From assembly GCA_024239075.1 (NCBI GenBank), contig JANBVI010000088.1, forward strand, positions 124,001 through 188,000: DNA of 64,000 nucleotides. The letters are read 5' to 3'. Positions 55,416 through 63,465 of the stretch are shown here, one piece after another. The notes beneath the pieces are model-generated. The model was given only the letters and a program-made list of their open reading frames with translations. It ran no database searches and was not told the DNA's origin. Numbering within the stretch: the first letter of the stretch is position 1; each line of letters starts with the position of its first letter. Source of the stretch: Fischerella sp. CENA71 (GTDB taxonomy: Bacteria; Cyanobacteriota; Cyanobacteriia; Cyanobacteriales; Nostocaceae). The position numbers and the translations under genes are program-made.

Positions 55416-55487
55416 ATGTCATTTTACCTAGGTAACCTCTCTTGTGAAGTTATACCATTTCACTTTTTTGATGATACAGATACATGA
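55416..55487 (+). pseudogene. 5' stub of an RRM RNA-binding protein gene, cut by a MITE
   Basis: The first 12 codons read MSFYLGNLSCEV, which is very close to the usual start of cyanobacterial Rbp proteins (a pattern like MSIYVGNLSYEV). At codon 12-13 the frame runs into MITE copy 3 and ends after 23 codons. No continuation of the RRM was found after the MITE, so the rest has been deleted. Confidence 0.55.
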
Positions 55488-55549
55488 GTAGGGGCGTACG
55501 CCCCTACAGTAAATCCAATATGTCTCAGGATTTTTGTGAAATGGTATAA
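55451..55549. repeat. MITE-like element, copy 3 (GTAGGGGCG subtype)
   Basis: TATACCATTTCAC starts and GTGAAATGGTATA ends the copy. The central hairpin is GTAGGGGCGTACGCCCCTAC. It is inverted relative to copy 2. Confidence 0.85.
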
Positions 55550-55558
55550 GGACATAGA

Positions 55559-55714
55559 ATGACCCAAATAATAGTAAACGATCTATTAGTATTGGAGTCG
55601 CTGACAGCGAAAGATAAATATCCTGGCAAGTTAACTAAAGCACAGATTTGAGAAGGATTAAATCTACTCAAGGATTTTTTGAATATCCGGGAAGATAATT
55701 CGGATTCAAACTAG
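55559..55714 (+). pseudogene. Small ORF with an in-frame stop (nonsense)
   Basis: The ATG opens MTQIIVNDLLVLESLTAKDK, which runs to KAQI and a TGA. The same frame then continues EGLNLLKDFLNIRE to NSDSN and a TAG. A single C-to-T change in a CGA codon would explain it. The intact product would be about 51 residues. The family is unknown. Confidence 0.45.
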
Positions 55715-55799
55715 AGGTTGTGATGAGCGATCGCGTCCGCAAGAGTACTGCGACTCGCTTAAAAAGTACGCCGGATGAAAGCTCTATGGATAAACTCAA

Positions 55800-55904
55800 T
55801 CAGCTTAGTATCTTTTGAGACTTCGGAATATAGCGTAACACATCTTCGATCTGCTGCTCTGGTAGTTGTTCAATCACTTCAAAAATTGCTTGTTTGGTCG
55901 TCAT
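55800..55904 (-). pseudogene. Antitoxin-like N-terminal fragment
   Basis: This 34-residue ORF begins MTTKQAIFEVIEQLPEQQIE. That resembles the N-terminus of small cyanobacterial antitoxin-type proteins of the DUF2281 kind. It ends early after PKSQKILS and lacks the C-terminal part, so it is likely a remnant. Confidence 0.45.
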
Positions 55905-55991
55905 AGTAATGACTTAATGTGGCTTTCTTATATCAAGTCTACTGCTGAAATTGGAAATTAAAAGCGATTGGTAAGCTATGTGAAGAAAGAT

Positions 55992-56582
55992 TCACCGACA
56001 TCCCAAACTTTCACGGGTTGAGACACCAGTCACGGGATTCACACCATCAGCGCGATCGCACATTAATTTTACTTGGTAAGCATCAACAATTGCACCGGAA
56101 AAGTCTGCACCTGTAATATCCGCTTCAAAAAAGCGACTACTAGCAAGCATCGCATCGGTGAAAATCGCATTCGTTAAATTAGCTTTATTAAAAATGACGC
56201 GATCGGCAAATGCTTCTGCTAAATTAGCATCACTCAAATCAGCTTGTAAAAATGATCCTTTAGTCAGAATAGTTCCACTCAAATTTGCTCCCTGAAAATT
56301 TGCTCGCTGCATTTCAGCACCAGCAAAAGACGTTCCATGTAAATCTTGATGAGCAAAATCTCGATTTCGTAAGTCAGAAAGTGTATAGTTAACCGTGTTT
56401 TCCTGTGCGAGAACAGCAGGAGTGTTTAAAATTGACAACAACCCTGTGAAACAAATAAATAGCACAACACATAAAACAGACTGTAACCAAGCTGTAAAAT
56501 GACGTTTAGCAGCAATGCTCAGGATTTCTTCTCGTTTTTCTTGCAGTAGTTGTTTTAACCCCATTTTCATACCCTTTCTCAT
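55992..56582 (-). CDS. Pentapeptide-repeat protein with N-terminal membrane anchor
   Basis: The 196-residue protein has a membrane helix near 28-50 ([24 protein letters not shown]) with cleavage possible near VLAQE. A beta-helix of pentapeptide repeats follows (A(D/N)LxxA pattern: [13 protein letters not shown]-type and DANLAEAF). The domain ends with a Cys-containing tail ([18 protein letters not shown]). Such proteins are common in cyanobacteria and often lie in the thylakoid lumen or periplasm; the function here is not known. Confidence 0.88.
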   Translation of the reverse strand: MRKGMKMGLKQLLQEKREEILSIAAKRHFTAWLQSVLCVVLFICFTGLLSILNTPAVLAQENTVNYTLSDLRNRDFAHQDLHGTSFAGAEMQRANFQGANLSGTILTKGSFLQADLSDANLAEAFADRVIFNKANLTNAIFTDAMLASSRFFEADITGADFSGAIVDAYQVKLMCDRADGVNPVTGVSTRESLGCR

Positions 56583-56764
56583 AGCGCCACAGATCGCTGA
56601 TCACCACTTTATCTCTAATCAACTCATACTGAGCTAATTATCCAGTAAAAACTAACACCACAACAGATAAATCACATCTTGCATGAGATGGAGAAGTGTT
56701 ACAACTTTTCATATCTGGTTAGATAATTTCTCAAAAAATAGCAAAGTTTGGAGAAACAGATCAA

Positions 56765-57487
56765 TTGTCAGAAATTATTAGTCAAAATATTACTCCTGCT
56801 ACAATCTCCATTATTATTCCGACTCTGAATGAAGCGGAGAACATCAAAGCAACCTTAGTTAGTACTCAAGCAAGTAATCATGTTGAAGTAATTGTAGTTG
56901 ATGGTGGTTCGCAAGATGAAACAGCACAAATCGCTGAGTCTTTAGGTGTCAAAGTTATATTATCTGCTTCTGGACGCGCCAAACAAATGAATGTGGGTGC
57001 TGCTGTTGCTAGCGGCGAGATTTTGCTGTTTCTCCATGCTGATACTCGCTTACCGCTTGGATTTGATGTCATGGTTCGCGAAGCACTTACACAACCTGGA
57101 GTTGTAGCTGGTGCATTTTGCTTGCGAATTGGTGCAGAACAGCCGAGTTTGCGACTAGTAGAATGGGGGGTAAACGTGCGATCGCGTTTTTTACAAATGC
57201 CCTATGGAGATCAAGCAATTTTTTTAACTAGAAAAATATTTAATCATGTTGGTGGCTTTCCAGAGTTGCCGATTATGGAAGACTTTGAACTTATGCGGCA
57301 TTTAAGAAACTTGGGTAAAATTACAATTATTCCTGTGCCAGTTATTACATCAGCAAGGCGCTGGCTCAAAAAAGGAATTTGGCAAACAACATTAATGAAT
57401 CAGATAGTAATCATCGCATATTTTCTCGGCATTTCCCCCCGACAAATTCGCAATTGGTATCGTCGAGAAAAACTTAAAAAGTTTTAA
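56765..57487 (+). CDS. Glycosyltransferase family 2, TIGR04283 type
   Basis: The 240-residue GT-A enzyme has SIIIPTLNEAENIKATL and VIVVDGGSQDETAQIA (nucleotide-sugar binding), and LFLHADTRLP (the DxD-like metal site). It also has YGDQAIFLTRKIFNHVGGFPE and the PIMEDFELMRHL acidic block. This is the TIGR04283 subgroup (rSAM/selenodomain-linked transferases). A C-terminal helix near residues 205-225 may touch the membrane. The frame starts at TTG with GGAGA about 10 bases upstream. The acceptor is unknown. Confidence 0.9.
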   Translation: MSEIISQNITPATISIIIPTLNEAENIKATLVSTQASNHVEVIVVDGGSQDETAQIAESLGVKVILSASGRAKQMNVGAAVASGEILLFLHADTRLPLGFDVMVREALTQPGVVAGAFCLRIGAEQPSLRLVEWGVNVRSRFLQMPYGDQAIFLTRKIFNHVGGFPELPIMEDFELMRHLRNLGKITIIPVPVITSARRWLKKGIWQTTLMNQIVIIAYFLGISPRQIRNWYRREKLKKF

Positions 57488-57531
57488 GCTAGAGAGCCAT
57501 TAAGTAGATATAGTTCATTGTGGCGATCGCA

Positions 57532-58281
57532 CTACCACCCTTGCTGTGTAGGTCGAATCAGAATTTCGTTAACATTAACGCGCTGTGGTTGTGTTACTGC
57601 ATAAACAATTGCAGCGGCGATGTCCTCACTTTCTAGAGGTGTAACTGATTGACGGCGTTCTTCACTGCGTTTTTTGACAACAGGATCACTGATGTCTTGA
57701 TTGATTTCTGTATTTACTAAACCAGGTTCGATAATAGTTACACGGATATTATGTTTGTAGACCTCTTTGCGTAAAGCTTCTGAGAAACCATTCACAGCCC
57801 ATTTGGTAGCATTATACACAGCGATGTCTTCTCTGGCTGTCCGACCTGCGACGGATGAAATATTGACGATATGCCCTGTACTCTGGGCTTTGAGGATTGG
57901 TAACACGGCATGAGTTGCATACAACAATCCCACAACATTGATATCAATCATGCGCCGCCAATCTGAAGTGTTAGCACCATCAATCGGCCCCACAAAGGCG
58001 ACACCTGCATTGTTGACGAGGATATCGATCCTACCGAATTCTGCATTGGTTTTTTGAACAAGATTTTGAACTTGATTTTCGTCTGTAATGTCAGTAATGA
58101 TGGGTAGTGCTTCACCACCACTATCAGCAATACGTTGTGCTAGCGCCTCTAAGCGATCGCCACGTCGAGCAGCAAGCACTACTTTTGCACCTTCTAATGC
58201 GAGAGCGATCGCAGTTGCTTCACCAATACCAGCAGAAGCCCCAGTAACAATTGCAACTTTGCTTTCTAATTTACCTGTCAT
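57532..58281 (-). CDS. Short-chain dehydrogenase/reductase
   Basis: The 249-residue SDR has NAD(P) motif TGASAGIGEATA and NNAGVAFVG. The catalytic Ser is in ISSVAGRT and the Tyr/Lys in YNATKWAV. The layout is that of classical SDRs of the YdfG-like group. The Arg pair after the first strand (AARRGDRLEAL) suggests NADPH. The substrate is unknown. The start is ATG. No operon partner is seen. Confidence 0.9.
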   Translation of the reverse strand: MTGKLESKVAIVTGASAGIGEATAIALALEGAKVVLAARRGDRLEALAQRIADSGGEALPIITDITDENQVQNLVQKTNAEFGRIDILVNNAGVAFVGPIDGANTSDWRRMIDINVVGLLYATHAVLPILKAQSTGHIVNISSVAGRTAREDIAVYNATKWAVNGFSEALRKEVYKHNIRVTIIEPGLVNTEINQDISDPVVKKRSEERRQSVTPLESEDIAAAIVYAVTQPQRVNVNEILIRPTQQGW

Positions 58282-58484
58282 GGCTGTTCACCCTCCCTGA
58301 ACAAATGCTTTTTGGCTAAAGTTAAGTGCATAGTTTTTCAAAAAAAGCAAAGTTGTTGATTTTGCAGGAGAATTTTTGAATGACTATCGTCAGTATAGCT
58401 AATTTGTCAACTTTGAACTTATGGATTTAAGGGAGACATGGGGACAAGGGGGACACGGGAGAATTATTTAACAAGTCTCTTCCC

Positions 58485-58510
58485 AATGACCAATGACCAA
58501 TGACCAACAA
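58485..58510. repeat. Heptamer repeats ahead of a TPR gene
   Basis: CCAATGACCAATGACCAATG and one more unit lie just before the gene. They would supply the first codons of a longer, unlikely start. Confidence 0.7.
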
Positions 58511-58519
58511 TCAAAAATT

Positions 58520-59755
58520 ATGTTCAAACGCTTAAGTCTAACAATTACTGCTACTACTGCTTTGTGGTTACTTGGTGGTTCCTTGACTATTGCAGCTACT
58601 AAAAAGCCTCAACCACCAGATGAGTTTCCGCCATCACCGTTAGAAATTACCACACCTGATCCATTGTTGCCACGTAATCCAGACAAAGACAAACAGCCGT
58701 TATCTGTGAATGAACAGCAACGGTTGGAGCCGAATTTGGATAAGTTAAATCAACAAGCTACCGCAAAACTGCAAGCAGGTGATGAGTTGGGAGCATTTGA
58801 TATCTGGAACCGAGAACTGCGGTTGCGTCGGTATTTGGGTTCTCTCAAAGAGGTACAAGCACTAGGAAGGGTGGGTGCCATAGCCTATCAAAAAAGCAAT
58901 CGTCCAGAGGTGCAATACATTACTCAGCGATTGCAAGCGATTCAAAAGCAAGCAGAATCCCAAAAAACCACTGATTTAGACTTATTGCAAGCACTAGGGC
59001 TAGCTTACCAACAAGTGCGATCGCCTCAAAATGCTGTGGAAGTGTATCAACAAGTTCTAGCTGCGGTGCGACAACAGCAAAATCCAGCCAAAGAGGTTGA
59101 AATTTTACAAGCGATCGCACAAGTACATCTGAGTTGGTTTGATTACACCAAAGCAGCAGATACGTATCAGGAGTTGTTAAAACTAGCTACTGCTAGGGGC
59201 GATACTGTCAACGAGTTAGCATACCTACAAACCTTAGCTTATATTTATGGACAAGGAAGACAACCCCAGCAAGCAATAGAAATACAGAACCGGCTCGCAG
59301 AAATATATCAAAGACAGAATAATTCAACTCAACTACCAGCTTTAAAGTTAGCGATCGGTTCAGATTATGAATCTTTAGCCAAGAAAAATCCTAATCTTCT
59401 CCAAGAAGCCTTTAATAACTATCAACAAGCGTACACAATTGCTTGGCAATCACAGCAATATGTACGTGCTGGTGAAGCTTTGCAAAAATTAATCACACTC
59501 TACCGTTCCCAAGGACAAATACAAGAAGCATTGCAAGCTAGTGAAATTCTTGTACAGACTCAACAATTAGCTTCTAACTTTTATGGTTTAATGAATGCCT
59601 ACGATCAAATCGGGAAAATGCACTTGGAACGTAAAGACTATCCTCAAGCACTACAGGCTTTTCAAAAAGGATTGGAATTAGCACAACAATTAAAATACGA
59701 GGAAGATTATTTTTCTGGACAAATTCAAAAACTTTCTCGACAAATTCCACAATAA
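58520..59755 (+). CDS. Secreted TPR-repeat protein
   Basis: The product is about 411 residues with the start chosen at 58520. A signal-type helix follows (LTITATTALWLLGGSLTIA, likely cleaved before ATKKP). The longer start at 58493 runs through heptamer repeats (MTNDQQSK) and is not likely. After a Pro-rich stretch come several TPR-type helical pairs, for example GLAYQQVRSPQNAVEVYQQV and AQVHLSWFDYTKAADTYQEL. It is probably a periplasmic or membrane-side scaffold. A hairpin follows right after the stop. Confidence 0.85.
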   Translation: MFKRLSLTITATTALWLLGGSLTIAATKKPQPPDEFPPSPLEITTPDPLLPRNPDKDKQPLSVNEQQRLEPNLDKLNQQATAKLQAGDELGAFDIWNRELRLRRYLGSLKEVQALGRVGAIAYQKSNRPEVQYITQRLQAIQKQAESQKTTDLDLLQALGLAYQQVRSPQNAVEVYQQVLAAVRQQQNPAKEVEILQAIAQVHLSWFDYTKAADTYQELLKLATARGDTVNELAYLQTLAYIYGQGRQPQQAIEIQNRLAEIYQRQNNSTQLPALKLAIGSDYESLAKKNPNLLQEAFNNYQQAYTIAWQSQQYVRAGEALQKLITLYRSQGQIQEALQASEILVQTQQLASNFYGLMNAYDQIGKMHLERKDYPQALQAFQKGLELAQQLKYEEDYFSGQIQKLSRQIPQ

Positions 59756-59756
59756 A

Positions 59757-59802
59757 GTAGAGACGCGTAACAAGAACCCACAGGGTTATTTCGCGTCTCT
59801 AC
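59757..59802. repeat. GTAGAGACG hairpin right after the TPR stop codon
   Basis: GTAGAGACGCG and CGCGTCTCTAC pair perfectly over 11 bp around a 24-nt loop. It belongs to the same family as the core of MITE copies 1 and 4. It may serve as a terminator here. Confidence 0.7.
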
Positions 59803-60312
59803 ACGTATTGATTGCTATGAGTAGTTATCTGTTTTTACTTATGCAGTGTCATACTAGGTTTGCTATCTTTTTTTGTCAGGAATTAATGATGATTTTCACT
59901 CGTTAAAATTATCTAAACCTCCACATTTACGCTGCTCTCATCTATTGTCTGGAATGTTTAATAATTTAAAATTACTGCATAAAAAAGTGTAAAAATAATG
60001 AGATTTGTGTTTTAATTAAATTAAATTGGCAACTAATATCTAGAAAAGTGTCAAGTTAATAAAGTGTGCTGAGAGCGTTTAGGGGAATTAAGCGTCAGAA
60101 AACACTAGATTGGTTGTTAATTGCGTTTGCTCTCAGAGTGTAGGTAATTAGTAATTATCAATGTTCTACTCAAGTGAAGTAGAGCAGGGATTGTTTTTCG
60201 TCTTTGAAATTTAGCTATTAGTAACAAGCCATGAATTTGCTGTTTGTTCATGGATACTTGTTGTTTTGATGAAAACAATCAACAATCAACAACCATCAAT
60301 TATTAACTAATC
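59803..60312. other. Intergenic region with an inverted repeat
   Basis: No gene is seen. It contains the inverted repeat at 60069-60136 and AT-rich stretches, plus one copy of the AACAATCAACAACCATC-like tandem before the next gene. Confidence 0.4.
60069..60136. repeat. Inverted repeat CTGAGAGC/GCTCTCAG
   Basis: Perfect 8-bp arms are separated by 52 bases. It could form the base of a structured RNA or cruciform; no gene is involved. Confidence 0.4.
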
Positions 60313-61146
60313 ATGAAAAATCTTGCAGGTAAGACAGTAGTTTTAACTGGCGCTGCGGGTGGAATTGGAGTATTTATTGCTCGCGCGCTAGCAAAAGAAA
60401 AAGCAACTGTAGTTGGTGTTTCTCGTTCGCAAGAAAAATTAGAACAAATTCGTACTGAGATCGAAGTTGCTGGTGGTAGATTCATCAGCATTCCTTTTGA
60501 TATCAGCAAATTGGCAGAATTACCATTACTTGTACAGCAAATTAATCAACTGACGGGTCAAATAGATATATTGATTAATAATGCTGCAATTGAAAAGTAT
60601 CGACCTTTTCAGAATTACTCTCTCAAGGATATCCAGTCAATATTGGGAACTAATTTACTAGCAGCAATGGAGCTGACTCGGTTAGTATTACCGAGTATGT
60701 TAGAGCGTAATCATGGTAACATTATCAATATTTCTTCTGGCTCTGGCAAAAAGGGAGCGCCTTACAATAGTATTTATTCTGCCAGTAAAGCTGGTTTAAT
60801 CATGTGGACAGATGCGATGCGTCAAGAATTAGTTGATACGAACGTAGGCGTTTCTGTAATTTGTCCAGGATACACAAAAGCAGGGATGTTTTTGAAATTT
60901 GGCTTACCAGCGCCGAAATTAGCACGTGTTTCGGAACCAAAAACTGTTGCGATCGCAGTTATAGACGCCATCAAAAACAACAAAGCAGAAGTGATACTTG
61001 ATGGGTTACTAACAAAGCTTCTATTTTCTAATGTCCAACTTTTTCCAGAATTTGGAGATGTGATTTACCGTTGGATTGGTTTAACCAATCTAAATCAAAC
61101 CTGTGCAGACAATCAAATGCTAGCCGAAAGACGTTCACATCAGTAG
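60313..61146 (+). CDS. Short-chain dehydrogenase/reductase
   Basis: The 277-residue SDR has the cofactor motif LTGAAGGIGVFIARAL and INNAAIEKYRP. The catalytic Ser is in ISSGSGKKGAP and the Tyr/Lys in YSASKAGLIM. The C-terminal part (about 220-277) has a longer, hydrophobic tail than usual. It may act on lipid-type ketones or alcohols, but the substrate is unknown. It is followed 400 bp later by a GMC oxidoreductase on the same strand. Confidence 0.9.
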   Translation: MKNLAGKTVVLTGAAGGIGVFIARALAKEKATVVGVSRSQEKLEQIRTEIEVAGGRFISIPFDISKLAELPLLVQQINQLTGQIDILINNAAIEKYRPFQNYSLKDIQSILGTNLLAAMELTRLVLPSMLERNHGNIINISSGSGKKGAPYNSIYSASKAGLIMWTDAMRQELVDTNVGVSVICPGYTKAGMFLKFGLPAPKLARVSEPKTVAIAVIDAIKNNKAEVILDGLLTKLLFSNVQLFPEFGDVIYRWIGLTNLNQTCADNQMLAERRSHQ

Positions 61147-61539
61147 TAATCTTTTACCTTCACTTTAAAATTGTTTGTAGTAAGCACTTTAGTGGTTAAT
61201 TTAAACCTAAAGACCTTACTACAAACTTTCACTGACATTTGATATCAAGTTTTCAATAACTTAATAAATGTATTTAGTAAAAATTGTATAAAAATTATAT
61301 TTATTACATTAAAACTGCAAATTTAATTACTGAAAATGCTCGCTATTTGATTTTTGATAAATTTACTTCTTTTAATAGATTACAATTCTCAAACATAATT
61401 AGCAGCTTGCCATTTCTATAAACATGCTGAGGTAATTTGTATTGCTGCTATTTATACTCATCATGATGTTTTTCATTTAGTATCATTATTCTCTCTTCAT
61501 ACCTGGTGCATTACCACAAACTCAACCAACGGAGAAAAA
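61147..61539. other. Gap between the SDR and GMC genes
   Basis: It contains the hairpin at 61174-61225; the remainder is AT-rich with no gene. Confidence 0.5.
61174..61225. repeat. GTAGTAAG-type hairpin
   Basis: TTTGTAGTAAG and CTTACTACAAA pair perfectly, and an inner CTTTAG/CTAAAG pair extends the stem. It belongs to the same family as the hairpin at 47171. Confidence 0.7.
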
Positions 61540-63084
61540 ATGGCTGATTGTCATTATGATGTGATCATAATTGGGACAGGTGCTGGTGGTGGAACCCTAG
61601 CATCTAAACTAGCACCAAGTGGAAAGAAAATATTAATTTTAGAAAGGGGTACTTTCGTACCCAAAGAAAAAGCAAATTGGGATTCTCGGCTCATTTTTCA
61701 GAAAGAATGTTATCGTCCTCAAGAAGTATGGTACGACAAACATGGTCAAGTAATTCGTCCAGTCACACACTATTATGTTGGTGGTAACACTAAATTTTAT
61801 GGCGGAGCATTATTTAGATTTCGTGAACACGACTTTAACAAAGTTTTTCACCGAGATGGTATCTCGCCCGAATGGCCATTAAAATACCAAGATTTTGCCC
61901 CATATTATACAGAAGCAGAAAAACTATACGAGGTACATGGTCAGCGAAATTCAGATCCTACAGAACCTCAAACTAGTGAAGATTACCCCTTTCCTCCTAT
62001 TAGCCATGAACCATATATTCAAGAAATTAATGATGGTTTAAAAGACAAAGGCTTACATCCATTTTATTTGCCACTTGGAATTAAATTAAATGAAACCAAT
62101 CGTTTTTTAAGTACCTGTATTCGTTGTGATACTTGTGATGGGTTTCCATGTTTTGTGAATGCAAAATCTGATGCTGATGTTAACTGTGTGCGTCCAGCTA
62201 TTGCTAATGAAAACGTAACTTTAATTACTCAAGCCAAAGTCCTACGTCTACACACAAGTGCATCTGGTCGAGAAGTTACCGGAGTAGTAGCAGAAATTGC
62301 AGGAAAACGACATATTTTTTCTGGAGATATTGTTGTTCTCGCTTGTGGCGCTGTCAATTCAGCAGTATTATTACTTCAGTCTGCTAATGACCGACACCCA
62401 AATGGATTAGCCAATAGTTCTAATTTAGTAGGACGAAATTACATGGCTCATAAATTTGGAGTGAGCATGACTTTATCGACAAAATTTAATCCTACAGTTT
62501 TTCACAAAACAATAGCTGTTAATGATTTTTATTGGGGCGAAAAAAGTTTTACTTATCCTATGGGAAGCGTGCAATTACTCGGTAATCTCACGACAAATCG
62601 AGTTGCTGCTTATGCACCACCTTTAACACCTAAATTTATTGCAGAAGCAGTAGCAAGCCATTCTGTTTCTTGGTTGCTGATCACGGAAGATTTACCAAAT
62701 CCGAATAATCGTGTTTATGTTAAAGGTGAGCAAATTATTATTGATTATACAAAAAACAATGAACAAGCCTTTAATCGTTTGATGAAACGCTGGGTTTCAA
62801 TTTTACAATCAATGAAACTACCATCTCACAAAGGACACCTTTCTGTTGTCTTTCCTCAAAATTTGACTGTGAAAGAGGTTGGACATCAATGTGGTACTTG
62901 TCGTTTTGGCGAACACCCCAAAAAGTCTGTACTTGATCTTAATTGTCGTACCCACGATGTCGATAATCTTTATGTTGTTGATGGTAGTTTTTTCCCTTCC
63001 AGTGCTGCTGTAAATCCATCATTGACAATTATGGCAAATGCATTGCGAGTCGGTGAACATTTACTAAAAAGGATAAGTTCGTAG
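61540..63084 (+). CDS. GMC family FAD oxidoreductase
   Basis: The 514-residue flavoprotein has FAD motif VIIIGTGAGGGTLASKL and then ILERG. The substrate-side GGNTKFYGGALFR and a Cys-rich stretch (CIRCDTCDGFPCF, unusual and possibly metal-binding) follow. VVLACGAVNSAVLLL comes next, and the C-terminal GMC block has HQCGTCRFG and YVVDGSFFPSSAAVNPSLT. It acts on an alcohol or similar group; the substrate is unknown. It is complete, with GGAG upstream of the ATG. Confidence 0.92.
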   Translation: MADCHYDVIIIGTGAGGGTLASKLAPSGKKILILERGTFVPKEKANWDSRLIFQKECYRPQEVWYDKHGQVIRPVTHYYVGGNTKFYGGALFRFREHDFNKVFHRDGISPEWPLKYQDFAPYYTEAEKLYEVHGQRNSDPTEPQTSEDYPFPPISHEPYIQEINDGLKDKGLHPFYLPLGIKLNETNRFLSTCIRCDTCDGFPCFVNAKSDADVNCVRPAIANENVTLITQAKVLRLHTSASGREVTGVVAEIAGKRHIFSGDIVVLACGAVNSAVLLLQSANDRHPNGLANSSNLVGRNYMAHKFGVSMTLSTKFNPTVFHKTIAVNDFYWGEKSFTYPMGSVQLLGNLTTNRVAAYAPPLTPKFIAEAVASHSVSWLLITEDLPNPNNRVYVKGEQIIIDYTKNNEQAFNRLMKRWVSILQSMKLPSHKGHLSVVFPQNLTVKEVGHQCGTCRFGEHPKKSVLDLNCRTHDVDNLYVVDGSFFPSSAAVNPSLTIMANALRVGEHLLKRISS

Positions 63085-63177
63085 TAAGCACTGAAGTGCT
63101 TGAAACTTTAGGAACTGAAAATTAAACTTTGTGTCTTAGAGGATGTTTGAAAAGTTCTCTTGTTGGTAGCAAAGTTT

Positions 63178-63261
63178 TAGATCCCCCTAAATCCCACTTA
63201 AAAAGGAGGACTTTAATTCCCGATTTCCCCTCTTTTTAAGGGGGGGCTAGGGGGGATCTAG
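63178..63261. repeat. Imperfect palindrome with GATCCCCCTA ends
   Basis: AGATCCCCCTAAATCCC and GGCTAGGGGGGATCT form the outer arms. The inner part has CTTAAAAAGG and CTTTTTAAGG. This is a type of dispersed repeat I know from many cyanobacterial genomes. Confidence 0.75.
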
Positions 63262-63302
63262 AAGTAATTAAAGTCACAGCCAACCACTTTCCAAACAACC
63301 TC

Positions 63303-63410
63303 TTATACCATTTCACTAAAACCTTGGTACAAATACAGGCTGTGTAGAGACGTGCCATGGCGCGTCTCTACAAATTTATATGGATCGTGATTAACGTGAA
63401 ATGGTATTAG
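63303..63410. repeat. MITE-like element, copy 4 (GTAGAGACG subtype)
   Basis: TTATACCATTTCAC starts and GTGAAATGGTATTA ends the copy. The centre has GTAGAGACG and CGTCTCTAC around TGCCATGGCG. Arm lengths are the same as in copies 2 and 3. Confidence 0.85.
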
Positions 63411-63465
63411 TGTCTTTGTGTTTAAAAAAATGCTGTTTTTCGCCACAAATACACCAAGCAGATAA

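Larger units (their letters stand above)
55085..55558. other. Gap with broken gene and repeat
   Basis: It holds the RNA-binding-protein leader and stub (55367-55487) and MITE copy 3; the remainder is AT-rich without a gene. Confidence 0.5.
63085..63465. other. Repeat-rich gap
   Basis: It contains a half GTAGTAAG hairpin at the left end, the palindromic repeat at 63178-63261 and MITE copy 4. No gene is seen. Confidence 0.6.
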
